Shown one piece after another: positions 9,384-18,049 of a DNA stretch of 64,000 bases (positions within the stretch are counted from its first letter, which is position 1; every line of letters begins with the position of its first letter). The DNA lies in assembly GCA_965217195.1 (NCBI GenBank), contig CBDCHL010000005.1, forward strand, positions 930,001-994,000, given 5' to 3'. The stretch comes from UBA6623 sp965217195. Lineage in GTDB: Bacteria; Acidobacteriota; Terriglobia; Bryobacterales; UBA6623. The notes under the pieces were generated by a model that saw only the letters and a program-made list of their open reading frames with translations, had not been told where the DNA came from and ran no database searches. Both the position numbers and the translations under genes were made by a program.

Positions 9384-10046
9384 CTAGGCGGAGGCGCTTT
9401 CCGCTTGCATCACGTAAAGAGCCAACTCCAGCCGGTTGGAAACACTCAACTTTTCGAAGATATTGTGAAGATGGTTCTTGACGGTTTGCTCGCTGATGTA
9501 AAGCCTTTCGGCGATTTCCTTGTTTAAGAATCCTTGAACAACCAAAGCAGCCACCTCTTGCTCTCGGTTGCTTAAGGGCAGCGGGCGGCGGTGTTCGATC
9601 ACTTCGCCCTTGGCTTCGGTGAAGGCCCGAACAACCGCCGCGGTCGTCTTCGCGTCCAGCCAAATCTCGCCCTCGTGCACCTTACGTACGCTCTTAATCA
9701 ACAATTCCGTAGCTGCCTGCTTGACAACCACTCCACGAGCGCCGCTTCTCACCGCCTGCACGTATTGATCTTCTTCTTCGACCGCCGTAAGAACGATGAT
9801 CCGAGTTTCCAGCCTCTTGGCGCGCAGTTGCTTAAGCGTCTCCAAGCCGTCCGGGTCGGGCATGCGCAGGTCGAGCAGTAAGATGTCGGGATGCTCCGAG
9901 GTAACGACGTCCATGACCTGCTTGCCGGTACCGGCTTGGCCTACGATCTCGAAATCCTCCTCCGTCGCCAACATACGACAGAGGCTTTCTCGAAAGATGG
10001 TGTGATCGTCAGCGACGACGATTCGGATCTTGTCCGCGTTCAGCAT
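9384..10046 (-). CDS. NarL/FixJ-family response regulator
   Basis: Two-component DNA-binding regulator of about 220 residues. The receiver domain has the acidic pair ADDH near residue 13, the phospho-acceptor Asp at about 59 (LLLDLRMP), the switch Thr in VLTA and the conserved Lys in VVVKQ. The C-terminal LuxR-type helix-turn-helix begins LSNREQEV and includes ISEQTVKNHL. The frame extends to a GTG at 10121, but those 25 extra residues have no receiver similarity, so the ATG at 10046 is preferred; neither start has a clear ribosome binding site. No histidine kinase is adjacent, so the partner and targets are unknown. Confidence 0.9.
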   Translation of the reverse strand: MLNADKIRIVVADDHTIFRESLCRMLATEEDFEIVGQAGTGKQVMDVVTSEHPDILLLDLRMPDPDGLETLKQLRAKRLETRIIVLTAVEEEDQYVQAVRSGARGVVVKQAATELLIKSVRKVHEGEIWLDAKTTAAVVRAFTEAKGEVIEHRRPLPLSNREQEVAALVVQGFLNKEIAERLYISEQTVKNHLHNIFEKLSVSNRLELALYVMQAESASA

Positions 10047-10662
10047 GCGGTAGGAATACAGGTTTCGAGTTTGGGCTTGCCCGGCAGTTACGTCGAGATC
10101 GGAAGGCGCTTTGATGCTCACAACGATAACAACGACACGGCACGCTCAGCAGCCTACCCCACCCCTACGCAACCCCTGTGATGACTCAGGTCGATTATGC
10201 GAAGGGACCCAGACCCTGTCAAGATTACGAAAGTACCGTGAATCCTACGGACGCCAAGTACTTCCGCAACCCTTCCGTCTCGAATGCAACCGTTCAAGTG
10301 TTTCAATTTGGTTGCAAACAGCGGCACTCGCCGGCCGACGAGAAAAGTCGTAGTTCCTAAAGGGCGCTTGTCGAGCGGGGTCGGACATGCGTTGTCTTCA
10401 ATTTCGATGTAGCTTTCACACTTGTCGCCGGCCGCGCGCCGTACGAGCAACCGGCCCAGTTAGTAATGGTACTCACCCTGCAAACGCAATATTTGACGGG
10501 CTCAATTACCGCGGTAATAATTTGGGATTCGCCCGGTCGCATTTCTTTGGAACGCGGCCGAGGTTGCCGCGTCGCTAATCTTATATGGGACGATAACGTT
10601 CCGTCCGACGTGTCGGCGGCCGGCTCGGCGCCGCCGGGCCCGACCCTCGAAGAAATCCGCGC
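10047..10662. other. Intergenic stretch without a convincing gene
   Basis: About 600 bases between the response regulator and the Cys-rich membrane protein gene. Two short minus-strand frames (10154-10450 and 10357-10542) overlap each other in different frames and match nothing I recognise. They could be the remains of one frameshifted gene, but the evidence is weak. The region probably holds the divergent promoters of its two neighbours. Confidence 0.4.
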
Positions 10663-11016
10663 ATGTTGTTGCCCCGCATCGCTGCCTTTCTCGCCGCCGC
10701 CGGCGTCACCGCGGCCTGGTTTATCAACGTTTGTGACTGGATCTACACCTGCGGCTGCAAGTCGTGGTGGAGTGGAGCGGCGACCTCATGTAACATCCAC
10801 GCCGCACAGGGTCCTCATTGTCCGTGGTGCTTGCAGAGCGGCCTGGGCGGATACGTCACTTTTGCGTTCGTGTTGCTGGCGCAGGGGTTCTTGTCCTTCT
10901 ATCCGGGACAGATGACCTTGCGGCGCCGCTTGTTCTGGGCACTGGCGTCTTTTCCCATCGGCGCGGGCCTATGGGGACTCGCCTTTGGATGGATCCACGG
11001 CTACTGGCGCGGCTAA
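10663..11016 (+). CDS. Small Cys-rich membrane protein of unknown function
   Basis: A 117-residue protein with three or so hydrophobic segments (about 5-23, 62-80, 90-110) and a hydrophilic loop after the first that carries six cysteines (C24, C30, C32, C43, C53, C56), including a CPWC pair. The loop could bind a metal or form disulfides if it faces the periplasm; topology is inferred only. The ATG is preceded by a weak purine stretch. It lies 95 bases upstream of murJ on the same strand. I do not recognise the family. Confidence 0.7.
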   Translation: MLLPRIAAFLAAAGVTAAWFINVCDWIYTCGCKSWWSGAATSCNIHAAQGPHCPWCLQSGLGGYVTFAFVLLAQGFLSFYPGQMTLRRRLFWALASFPIGAGLWGLAFGWIHGYWRG

Positions 11017-11111
11017 CACTTATGCCTCGGCGCCCGAAACCTCGCGCCGAACAAGGCCTTTCACGCGTGGACCCCTTTCGCGCGTGGACCCCCGTGATAA
11101 GCTAACCATGA

Positions 11112-12842
11112 ATGGCCACCAAGGCGCCGCCGCCGGTCGGGTTGGAGGAAGCCGAGCCGCCCGACACCACGCAGGCCTCGCGCCACGCTCGAATCGTCAG
11201 ATCGGCCGGAGTCGTGAGTGCGGCCGTCCTCTTCAGCCGTGTGACCGGCCTGGTTCGCGAGGTCGTTTTCGCCAAATACTTCGGCGCCGGAATGGTCTTC
11301 GACGCCTTCCTTGCGGCCTTCCGCATCCCCAACCTCAGCCGCGATCTACTCGCCGAAGGAGCCCTGTCGGCCGCTTTCGTCACAACCTTCTCCCAATACC
11401 TCGCGACAAAGAGTGAAGAGGAAGCCTATCGGCTTTCAAACCGCCTGGCCACGGTGCTGGTGCCAGTGTTGGCTGTGATTTGCCTGCTGGGGATCGTCTT
11501 CGCGCCCCAGCTCATCGATGTGATGTTCCCCGGCTTCGCCGAAGTGCCCGGCAAGAAGGACCTAACCGTCAAGCTCGCCCGTATCATGGTTCCCTTCCTT
11601 CTCTTCATCGCTTTGGCGGCGAAGGCTATGGCGGTTCTTAATTCCAAAGGAGTCTTCGGAATTCCTGCGTTGGCCTCGGCCTTTTTCAACGTCACGTCTT
11701 TGGTCGCCGGCTTGGTTCTGGGTTTCGCCGCCGGGCCGATGTTGGGCATCGAACCGATCGTCGGCATGGCGATCGGAACGCTGCTGGGCGGGATGGTGCA
11801 GTACGGCTGCCAGTGGCCAAGCTTGCGCAAAATCGGTTTGCGCTTTCGGCCCGATTTCGACCTCTCCGACCCTGGGTTACGGCAAATGCTGGTACTGATG
11901 GGTCCCGCAGGCCTCGGCGCGGCGGCTGTGCAGATCAACGTGTTCGTCAACAGCATTTTCGCCTCGCAGATTACCGATGCCGCCGGCAACGTCATGGACG
12001 GCCCGGTCTCATGGCTTGGGTACGCCTTTCGTTTCATGCAACTGCCGTTGGGCCTTTTCGGCGTCGCTATCGCCTCCGCAACGCTGCCGGCGATTTCGCG
12101 AAGTGCCGGCCGGGGTCATATCAACGAATTCCGAGATACCTTGTCGCGCTCGCTGGGGCTGGTCTTCTTATTAACGATTCCCTCGGCGGTCGGGCTCACG
12201 GTCCTCAGCGAGTCGCTGGTAGGCGTAGTGTTCCAACGCGGTGAATTCGGGGCCATTGACACCCAACAGACGTCGACGGCGCTGTCGTTCTACTGCCTCG
12301 GATTGGCGGCGTACGCGGCCATAAAAGTCCTCACGCCGGCCTACTACGCCTTGAACGACGTGCGCATTCCCATGCTGGCCGGAGTGATCTCGATCTTCCT
12401 CAACTATGCGCTGAACTGGACCTTCGTTCGTGTTTTGGGATGGGGACACGGCGGCCTGGCGTTCTCCACGTCCGTCGTCGCCGCCTTCAATTTCGCGGTT
12501 CTGTTCTGGATGATGAAGGTCAAACTGGGCGGCATTCACGGACGCCGACTGGCCTGGAGCGTCCTCAAAATCGTTACCGCCTCGGCCTTGATGGGTGCGA
12601 CCTGCCAGCTCTCTTCCACCGCGCTCCGGTATGCCATTGGTGAGTCGACGGCGGTTCGTTTCGCCGATTTGGCACTCTCGGTTCCGCTCGGCCTCGCGGT
12701 GCTGTACGGCATGTGCCGACTGATGCGCGTGCAAGAGCTTGACGCGGCGCAAGAGGCCGTGATCGGACCCCTTCGGGGCCGCCGCGAATGGTCGGCGGAG
12801 GAGCGCGCCCGCTATGATAGGATCGATCCCGATGATTACTAG
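11112..12842 (+). CDS. murJ: Lipid II flippase MurJ
   Basis: Polytopic inner-membrane protein of the MOP superfamily that moves lipid II across the membrane for peptidoglycan synthesis. The opening after a short cytoplasmic tail (SAAVLFSRVTGLVREVVFA, then FGAGMVFDAFLAAFRIPN and LLAEGALSAAFV) is diagnostic of MurJ/MviN. At 576 residues with about 14 hydrophobic helices it is of normal size. The C-terminal tail is charged and cytoplasmic. The short direct repeat CGCGTGGACCCC occurs twice just upstream (11060-11093). Confidence 0.95.
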   Translation: MATKAPPPVGLEEAEPPDTTQASRHARIVRSAGVVSAAVLFSRVTGLVREVVFAKYFGAGMVFDAFLAAFRIPNLSRDLLAEGALSAAFVTTFSQYLATKSEEEAYRLSNRLATVLVPVLAVICLLGIVFAPQLIDVMFPGFAEVPGKKDLTVKLARIMVPFLLFIALAAKAMAVLNSKGVFGIPALASAFFNVTSLVAGLVLGFAAGPMLGIEPIVGMAIGTLLGGMVQYGCQWPSLRKIGLRFRPDFDLSDPGLRQMLVLMGPAGLGAAAVQINVFVNSIFASQITDAAGNVMDGPVSWLGYAFRFMQLPLGLFGVAIASATLPAISRSAGRGHINEFRDTLSRSLGLVFLLTIPSAVGLTVLSESLVGVVFQRGEFGAIDTQQTSTALSFYCLGLAAYAAIKVLTPAYYALNDVRIPMLAGVISIFLNYALNWTFVRVLGWGHGGLAFSTSVVAAFNFAVLFWMMKVKLGGIHGRRLAWSVLKIVTASALMGATCQLSSTALRYAIGESTAVRFADLALSVPLGLAVLYGMCRLMRVQELDAAQEAVIGPLRGRREWSAEERARYDRIDPDDY

Positions 12843-12884
12843 CTCACTGCACACCCGAACGGCCAGCTGGTTTCAACACACTCC

Positions 12885-13643
12885 ATGAATCCTGATATCG
12901 ACCGCGTCCGTGAACTTCAGCTCATTGATAGCCGGATCCGCGAGTTGAGCGAAGAAATCGCGCGTTTGCCGAAATACGTCACCGAAATCGAAAGCAAGCT
13001 CGAATCCCACAAGCAAGCTTTGGCCGCTGATCAAGCGGCCCTTGAAGAGAACCAAAAGGCCCGGCGCCTCATGGACGGTGAGATTTCTACCTGGCAGCAA
13101 AAGACGTCCCATCTGCGCGTGCAAATGGGCGAAGCGAAGACCAACGAGCAGTTTCGCGCGTTTCGGAAGGAAATCGAATTCGCCGAAAAGGAAATTCGCA
13201 AGATCGAAGACCACATCCTCGACAAGATGGTCGAGGCGGAAACGGTCGAGGGAAATGTCGGGCAAGCTGAGAAGGCGCTCAAAGCCGAAGGCGCCGTCGT
13301 AGCGAAGGAAGTCGAGCAGACCACAGCCCGGGTCGCCAAGGATAAGGATGAGTTGGCCGAAGTCCGGACCAAGCGTAGCGAGCTGGCCGCCGGGGTCTCG
13401 CCGTCGGTGCTGGCCGTCTATGAGCGAGTCTACAAACTGCGCGGCGGCGCGGCCGTGGCGCAAGCTTCCGATGGACGTTGCCTCGCCTGCAACGTCGTGC
13501 TTCGCCCGCACGTGACGCAGAAACTCCGGCTCGGCGAAGAGATTCTTATCTGCGAGTCCTGCGGCCGCATTCTCTATCGCCAGCATTCGGACGAGACGCC
13601 GATCGAGGACCCCGCGGGCGAATCGAACGTGGTAGCGGGATAG
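12885..13643 (+). CDS. Coiled-coil protein with C-terminal zinc ribbon (DUF164/CdsZ type)
   Basis: A 252-residue protein with a long charged coiled coil (about 5-180) and a C-terminal four-cysteine zinc ribbon (CLAC near 199 and CESC near 225). This is the architecture of the zf-RING_7 / COG1579 family, implicated in nucleic-acid or regulatory functions but not well defined. It follows murJ by 42 bases on the same strand and may be co-transcribed. Start ATG at 12885. Confidence 0.88.
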   Translation: MNPDIDRVRELQLIDSRIRELSEEIARLPKYVTEIESKLESHKQALAADQAALEENQKARRLMDGEISTWQQKTSHLRVQMGEAKTNEQFRAFRKEIEFAEKEIRKIEDHILDKMVEAETVEGNVGQAEKALKAEGAVVAKEVEQTTARVAKDKDELAEVRTKRSELAAGVSPSVLAVYERVYKLRGGAAVAQASDGRCLACNVVLRPHVTQKLRLGEEILICESCGRILYRQHSDETPIEDPAGESNVVAG

Positions 13644-13755
13644 CGTTCTCCCAACGCCGGTAGGGGGCTGCCGCCGGCTGTTCCGGGCCTACACAGTCGC
13701 GTCCGGCGCGAAGCGGACTGCACCCAATTTGTCACGGCCCCGACCCACCGCGGTA

Positions 13756-14928
13756 ATGACCACCCCGGCTCTCACACAGTTAAGCGAAGACGAAACGCTG
13801 TTTCGCGACACCGTTCGTCGGTTCGCGGTCGAGCAGATCGAACCCTATGTCCGCGAAATGGACGAAGCGGCCGAATTCCGCTCCGACATTCTCAAGCAGT
13901 GTTTCGAACTCGGCCTGATGGCTATTGCCATCCCTGAGCGGTTCGGAGGGCAGGAAGGCTCCTTCTTCTCCACGATTCTGGCGGTCGAAGCGATCGCGAC
14001 CGTCGATGCCTCGGCGGCGGTTCTCCTCGACGTTCAGAACACTTTGGTCAACAGCGCGCTGCTTGGTTGGGGCAGCGACGATCAGCAACAGCGGTTCCTG
14101 CCGCGGCTGGCCAAAGACACGGTCGGGTCCTATTGCTTGTCGGAAGCCGGTTCCGGCAGCGACGCTTTCGCATTGGCGACCCGAGCCCTCAGAGAGGGTG
14201 ATGGTTACCGCCTCACCGGCCGCAAGCTGTGGATCAGCAACGCCCGCGAAGCCGGTCTCTTCCTTGTTTTTGCCAACGCCGACCCGGATGCCGGCTACCG
14301 CGGCATCACGGCCTTCCTCGTCGAGCGCGACACGCCGGGTTTGTCCGTCGGCAAGAAGGAAGATAAGCTCGGCATACGCGCGTCGTCGACTTGCGAGGTG
14401 ATTCTCGACGGTTGTCCGGTCGGGAAACAAAACGTTTTGGGAGAAGTCGGCCAGGGCTACAAGATCGCGATCGAGACTCTCAACGAAGGGCGCATCGGCA
14501 TCGGGGCCCAGATGCTCGGCGTCGCCGAGGCCGCCCTAGCACACGCGCTGCGATATGCCCAAGAACGCAAACAATTCGGCCGGCCGATCGCCGAGTTCCA
14601 AGGCCTGCAATTTCAGCTCGCCCGTATGGCCGCGGATATCGAAGCCACCCGCCTGCTGGTCTACAACGCCGCTCGTCTCCAGCAAGCCGGGGAAAACTTT
14701 CTCACTCAAGCGGCCATCGCGAAACTCCACGCCTCCGAAACCGCCGGTCGCGTCACGTCACAAGCCATCGACCTTTTCGGCGGCGTCGGGTTCACGAAAG
14801 AGTACCCGGTCGAAAAGCTCTACCGCGACGCCAAGGTCGGCACTATCTACGAAGGAACCAGCAACATCCAGCTGCAGACCATCGCCAAACAACTCCTCAG
14901 CGGCACGGAAAAGCTCTTCGGTTCGTAG
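13756..14928 (+). CDS. Acyl-CoA dehydrogenase
   Basis: FAD-dependent enzyme that introduces the alpha-beta double bond into acyl-CoA thioesters, feeding electrons to ETF. Domains in order: helical N-terminal, beta middle (EAGSGSDAFALAT, WISNA) and helical C-terminal (RKQFGRPIAEFQ, FGGVGFTKEYPVEKLYRD). The catalytic Glu lies in YEGTSNIQ, the short-chain/isovaleryl placement, so a short or branched substrate is likely. At 390 residues it has normal length. A TTG at 13729 would add nine residues; the ATG at 13756 fits the family better. Confidence 0.94.
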   Translation: MTTPALTQLSEDETLFRDTVRRFAVEQIEPYVREMDEAAEFRSDILKQCFELGLMAIAIPERFGGQEGSFFSTILAVEAIATVDASAAVLLDVQNTLVNSALLGWGSDDQQQRFLPRLAKDTVGSYCLSEAGSGSDAFALATRALREGDGYRLTGRKLWISNAREAGLFLVFANADPDAGYRGITAFLVERDTPGLSVGKKEDKLGIRASSTCEVILDGCPVGKQNVLGEVGQGYKIAIETLNEGRIGIGAQMLGVAEAALAHALRYAQERKQFGRPIAEFQGLQFQLARMAADIEATRLLVYNAARLQQAGENFLTQAAIAKLHASETAGRVTSQAIDLFGGVGFTKEYPVEKLYRDAKVGTIYEGTSNIQLQTIAKQLLSGTEKLFGS

Positions 14929-15020
14929 CGCGGGATTGAAACGGGTCGAGAGGTTCAATCGCAGCGTGAGGATCGAGCGGCGGCGGCGTTCAGGAGCCGC
15001 GAAGCGGCGGCGGGAATATG

Positions 15021-15090
15021 TTATGGCCCAGGGTGGAGCCGCAGGCGGAACCCTGGGTACCAGGGCGAGCCCTGAAAGGGCGGCAGGAAC
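15021..15090. repeat. Inverted-repeat element with CCCAGGGT / ACCCTGGG arms
   Basis: Between the acyl-CoA dehydrogenase and methyltransferase genes, CCCAGGGT (15028-15035) pairs with ACCCTGGG (15050-15057) around a 14-base loop, followed at once by a second stem (CAGGGC with GCCCTG, 15061-15072). No U-tract follows, so it is not an obvious terminator. It looks like a dispersed intergenic palindrome. Only one copy is seen in this window. Confidence 0.5.
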
Positions 15091-15171
15091 GCCCCCGCCC
15101 CACGATCCCTCGGTTCCACCTCGCTACCATAGAAGGACACCGTAACCGGGAACAACCAACCAGACTGAGCC

Positions 15172-16086
15172 ATGGCCGAAACCATTCTCGAAGCGATTCA
15201 GCAACGGGTACTCCTAGGCGACGGCGCCATGGGGACGCAGCTGCAACTGGCCGGCCTTGAACCCGGCGGCTGCGGTGAGGCATGGAACGTTGACTACCCC
15301 GACCGGCTGCTCGCGATTCAGCGCGCCTACGTCGAGGCCGGGTCAGACTGCCTGATCACCAACACTTTCGGCGGTTGCCGCATCATGCTCGAGCGTCACA
15401 ATCGCGCCGACCAGGTCGCCGCCATCAACAAAGCCGGCGCCGAACTCGCGCGCGAGGCCTTTGGCTCGAAGCCCGGGTTCGTCATCGGCGACATAGGTCC
15501 CTTCGGGGGATTGATGGAACCCTACGGCGAGATCTCCTTACAGCAAGTCCGCGAGGCCTTTGCCGAACAAGCCGAGGCGCTTGTCTCCGCACGCGTCGAC
15601 GCCGTCATCATCGAGACCCAGACCTCGCTCGAAGAGCTAGGTATCGGCATCGAGGCCGCCAAGAACGCCGGCGCCCCCTGTATCATTGGTTCAATGGCCT
15701 ATGATGTGACCACCGACGGGTCCGAGATTCGCACCATGATGGGCATCGACCCCGAGAAAGGCGCCTCCTTCATGCGCGACGCCGGAGTCGACATCATGGC
15801 GCTTAATTGCGGCACCGGCGTCGATGTCGGCTGGGCAGGACGCGCCGTCAAACGCTACCAAGGAGTGAGCGAGCTGCCCACCATGGCTCAGCCCAACGCC
15901 GGCCAGCCTGTTCTTGAAAAGATGAAGGTCGTCTACAAACAAACGCCCGAAGAGATGGTCGCCGAGCTCCCTGCGCTGCTCGACTCCGGCGTGAACATCG
16001 TCGGCGGCTGTTGCGGCAGCACGCCCCAGCACATTCGCCTATTCCGCGAAAAGATCGACCGGCATCAAGAGACCGATTCCGAATAG
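15172..16086 (+). CDS. Homocysteine S-methyltransferase family protein
   Basis: Zinc-dependent methyltransferase domain like the N-terminal part of MetH or betaine-homocysteine methyltransferase, moving a methyl group to homocysteine. The signatures LGDGAMGTQLQ, ITNTFGG, the first Zn Cys in ALNCGTG and the paired Cys in GGCCGSTP are all present. It stands alone at 304 residues with no folate, cobalamin-binding or reactivation domain. The gene after it starts 5 bases past the stop, and an MtaA-like methyltransferase gene lies 750 bases downstream, suggesting a methyl-transfer role; the donor is unknown. Confidence 0.9.
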   Translation: MAETILEAIQQRVLLGDGAMGTQLQLAGLEPGGCGEAWNVDYPDRLLAIQRAYVEAGSDCLITNTFGGCRIMLERHNRADQVAAINKAGAELAREAFGSKPGFVIGDIGPFGGLMEPYGEISLQQVREAFAEQAEALVSARVDAVIIETQTSLEELGIGIEAAKNAGAPCIIGSMAYDVTTDGSEIRTMMGIDPEKGASFMRDAGVDIMALNCGTGVDVGWAGRAVKRYQGVSELPTMAQPNAGQPVLEKMKVVYKQTPEEMVAELPALLDSGVNIVGGCCGSTPQHIRLFREKIDRHQETDSE

Positions 16087-16091
16087 CTATC

Positions 16092-16421
16092 ATGAAACTC
16101 CTCATCGCCCCGGAAAACACCGACGCCGAAGCGCTCATCCCGCCCTCGGCGCCCGACGGGTCCGGCATAGGCGTCAACTACGCCGACGCCTATATCAAAC
16201 CCCTCAACGTCGAGATCGCCGACGGCCGCAAGATCACCTGCAAACGCCACGGCCTCAAGATCACAATCACCATCGGCAACGTCACTGGGGAAGCTCTTAT
16301 GCGGCGCCTCGACGACGGCCCCGACGCCAAGAAGATTCTGAGGAAGGCGCTCGAAGCCGCCGCCCAAAAAGCCGATGCCGCTTTCTTGGTTGAAGACGGC
16401 GTCGTTTATCTGGAGGTCTGA
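16092..16421 (+). CDS. Small conserved-looking protein of unknown function
   Basis: A 109-residue soluble protein with no signal peptide. It starts 5 bases after the homocysteine methyltransferase stop, which makes co-transcription and linked function likely. Its one cysteine lies in KITCKRHG and the rest is alternating strands and a helix (about 75-95). I do not recognise a family. The frame extends upstream into the previous gene, but the ATG at 16092 gives the natural operon spacing. Confidence 0.7.
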   Translation: MKLLIAPENTDAEALIPPSAPDGSGIGVNYADAYIKPLNVEIADGRKITCKRHGLKITITIGNVTGEALMRRLDDGPDAKKILRKALEAAAQKADAAFLVEDGVVYLEV

Positions 16422-16479
16422 ACTAAAATCACACCAACAAAACGTCTCGAAGACTGTATAAACAGACTAGGGGGCAACG

Positions 16480-16761
16480 TTGGAAAAGCAGCTTCTTGTC
16501 ACTTCCGTGATGGTCGCGTCCAGTATTCCGCTCATTTTCAAGTGGGTGCCTCCCAATCGTTTGTACGGCTTCCGCACCCGAAAGACACTCTCGAAGCGGG
16601 AGATTTGGTATGAATCCAATCGCATCGCCGGTTGGGACTTGCTCCTTGCCGGATTGGCGGTCTTTGCGCTCTCGTCGGCGTTCGGCTTCTCTGCGATTAC
16701 TGTCCTCGTCCCTTCAGCGCTTGCCGTCGGCCACAGCTTTTGGGCCTTGCGACGGCTGTAA
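16480..16761 (+). CDS. SdpI-like small membrane protein
   Basis: A 93-residue protein with three hydrophobic segments. The block PPNRLYGFRT followed by W-E-N-R-AGW resembles the SdpI family, whose namesake gives immunity to the SDP toxin and is also a sensor of it. The family is broad and no toxin gene is adjacent, so an immunity role is not supported here. Start is TTG after an AGGGGG ribosome-binding-like stretch. Confidence 0.72.
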   Translation: MEKQLLVTSVMVASSIPLIFKWVPPNRLYGFRTRKTLSKREIWYESNRIAGWDLLLAGLAVFALSSAFGFSAITVLVPSALAVGHSFWALRRL

Positions 16762-16839
16762 GCGGCACGCCGTCACACCCGCACAAGGCGTTGCCGACGA
16801 AACAGCATTTACGAGACCATAACCGCAACTACTTTGCAA

Positions 16840-17994
16840 ATGACCTCCAAACAAATCGTCGACCTCGCTATGAACCGCCGGCGCCCGCCGCGCATCCCGG
16901 TGATGTGCCAACTCGCCAACGGCCACACCATCATCAATACCGGCGTTCATCCGATCGACTACTTCATCGACAGCGACCTGTGGGCCGACTGCCTCATCCG
17001 CATGCGCGCCCTTTACGACTTTGACGGCATCCTATGCCACAAGCCCGGCCGCGTCCACGGCATCATGGACCTCGTCGAGCGCACCGACTACGACGCCGAA
17101 GTCCCCACGCTCTACTTGAAAGACGGTTCGCGCATCGAGTGCACCCGTGACGACGACGCCTACTACAAGGCCGGCGACGATTTCGTCCGCCCGACTTTCG
17201 AAGAGCTCGACCCCGACGACCTACTCGGCTGGGCGCCCGAAAGCTTCCTCGCTTTCCAAGCTAGTAAAGCCACGCTGCCGATTTCCGACCCCGACGGCTT
17301 CGAAGATCACGTCTTCGCGACCCTTGACCGCGTCCTCGAGCGCGTTGGCGACGAGTACTCGGTGCACGGCGAGGTCCGCGCCCCCTTTGATCATTTCCTC
17401 AACATCACAGGAATGGAAGACGGCCTGATGGCTCTGCTCGACGACCCCGAAAAATGCATCGCCATTCTCGACAAGACGGTCGAATGGTCGGTAGCGTTGG
17501 CCGTCGCCCAAGTCCGGCGAGGCGCCGCTGCCATCAAGATCAGCAGCCCCTTCGCCGGCAGCGCTTTCCTGAGCCCCGACATGTACGAGGAATTCATCCT
17601 GCCGTTCGAAAGCCGCTTGGCGAAATCCGTGCGCGATGCCGGCGCGGCGATCTACACCCACACCTGCGGTGCAATCGGCGACCGGCTCGATCTCATTTGC
17701 CGAACCGGCGTTTCCGGCATCGAGTGCCTCGATCCACCTCCGCTCGGCGATGTCGAAATCACCGAAGCCGTTGCTCAACTCCAAGGCCGCATCTTTATTA
17801 AGGGAAATGTCGACCCCGTCAACACCCTGTTGCGGGGCGACGATCAGAAAATCCGTGCCGATGTCGGTACGATTCTCGAAGCCGCCCGACCCATGGACGG
17901 ATTCATTCTCTCCTCGGCGTGCTCGGTCGCGCCCCCCGCGCCGCCGGACAATCTAAAGCGAATGGTGGAAATTTGCCGCGACTTCGCGGCCTAG
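16840..17994 (+). CDS. Uroporphyrinogen decarboxylase-family (MtaA/CmuA-like) methyltransferase
   Basis: TIM-barrel protein of 384 residues in the URO-D family. It carries the zinc-site pattern of corrinoid:coenzyme methyltransferases: a His-x-Cys (THTCG, about 272) and a later Cys (SSACSVAP, about 363). True HemE lacks that zinc site, so methyl transfer is more likely than haem synthesis. The homocysteine methyltransferase gene upstream supports a one-carbon or demethylation role. No corrinoid-binding protein is seen in the window. A TTG two codons upstream is possible; the ATG at 16840 is preferred. Confidence 0.85.
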   Translation: MTSKQIVDLAMNRRRPPRIPVMCQLANGHTIINTGVHPIDYFIDSDLWADCLIRMRALYDFDGILCHKPGRVHGIMDLVERTDYDAEVPTLYLKDGSRIECTRDDDAYYKAGDDFVRPTFEELDPDDLLGWAPESFLAFQASKATLPISDPDGFEDHVFATLDRVLERVGDEYSVHGEVRAPFDHFLNITGMEDGLMALLDDPEKCIAILDKTVEWSVALAVAQVRRGAAAIKISSPFAGSAFLSPDMYEEFILPFESRLAKSVRDAGAAIYTHTCGAIGDRLDLICRTGVSGIECLDPPPLGDVEITEAVAQLQGRIFIKGNVDPVNTLLRGDDQKIRADVGTILEAARPMDGFILSSACSVAPPAPPDNLKRMVEICRDFAA

Positions 17995-18049
17995 ACTACG
18001 GGAACCAGGAAAGCGTTGCGCAGGGTTCGAAGAAACCAGCCGCTTTCTC

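Noticed and set aside
10154..10450. 98-residue minus frame in a gap
   Set aside because: No recognisable motif; overlaps another frame and could be a frameshifted remnant, but the evidence is too thin.
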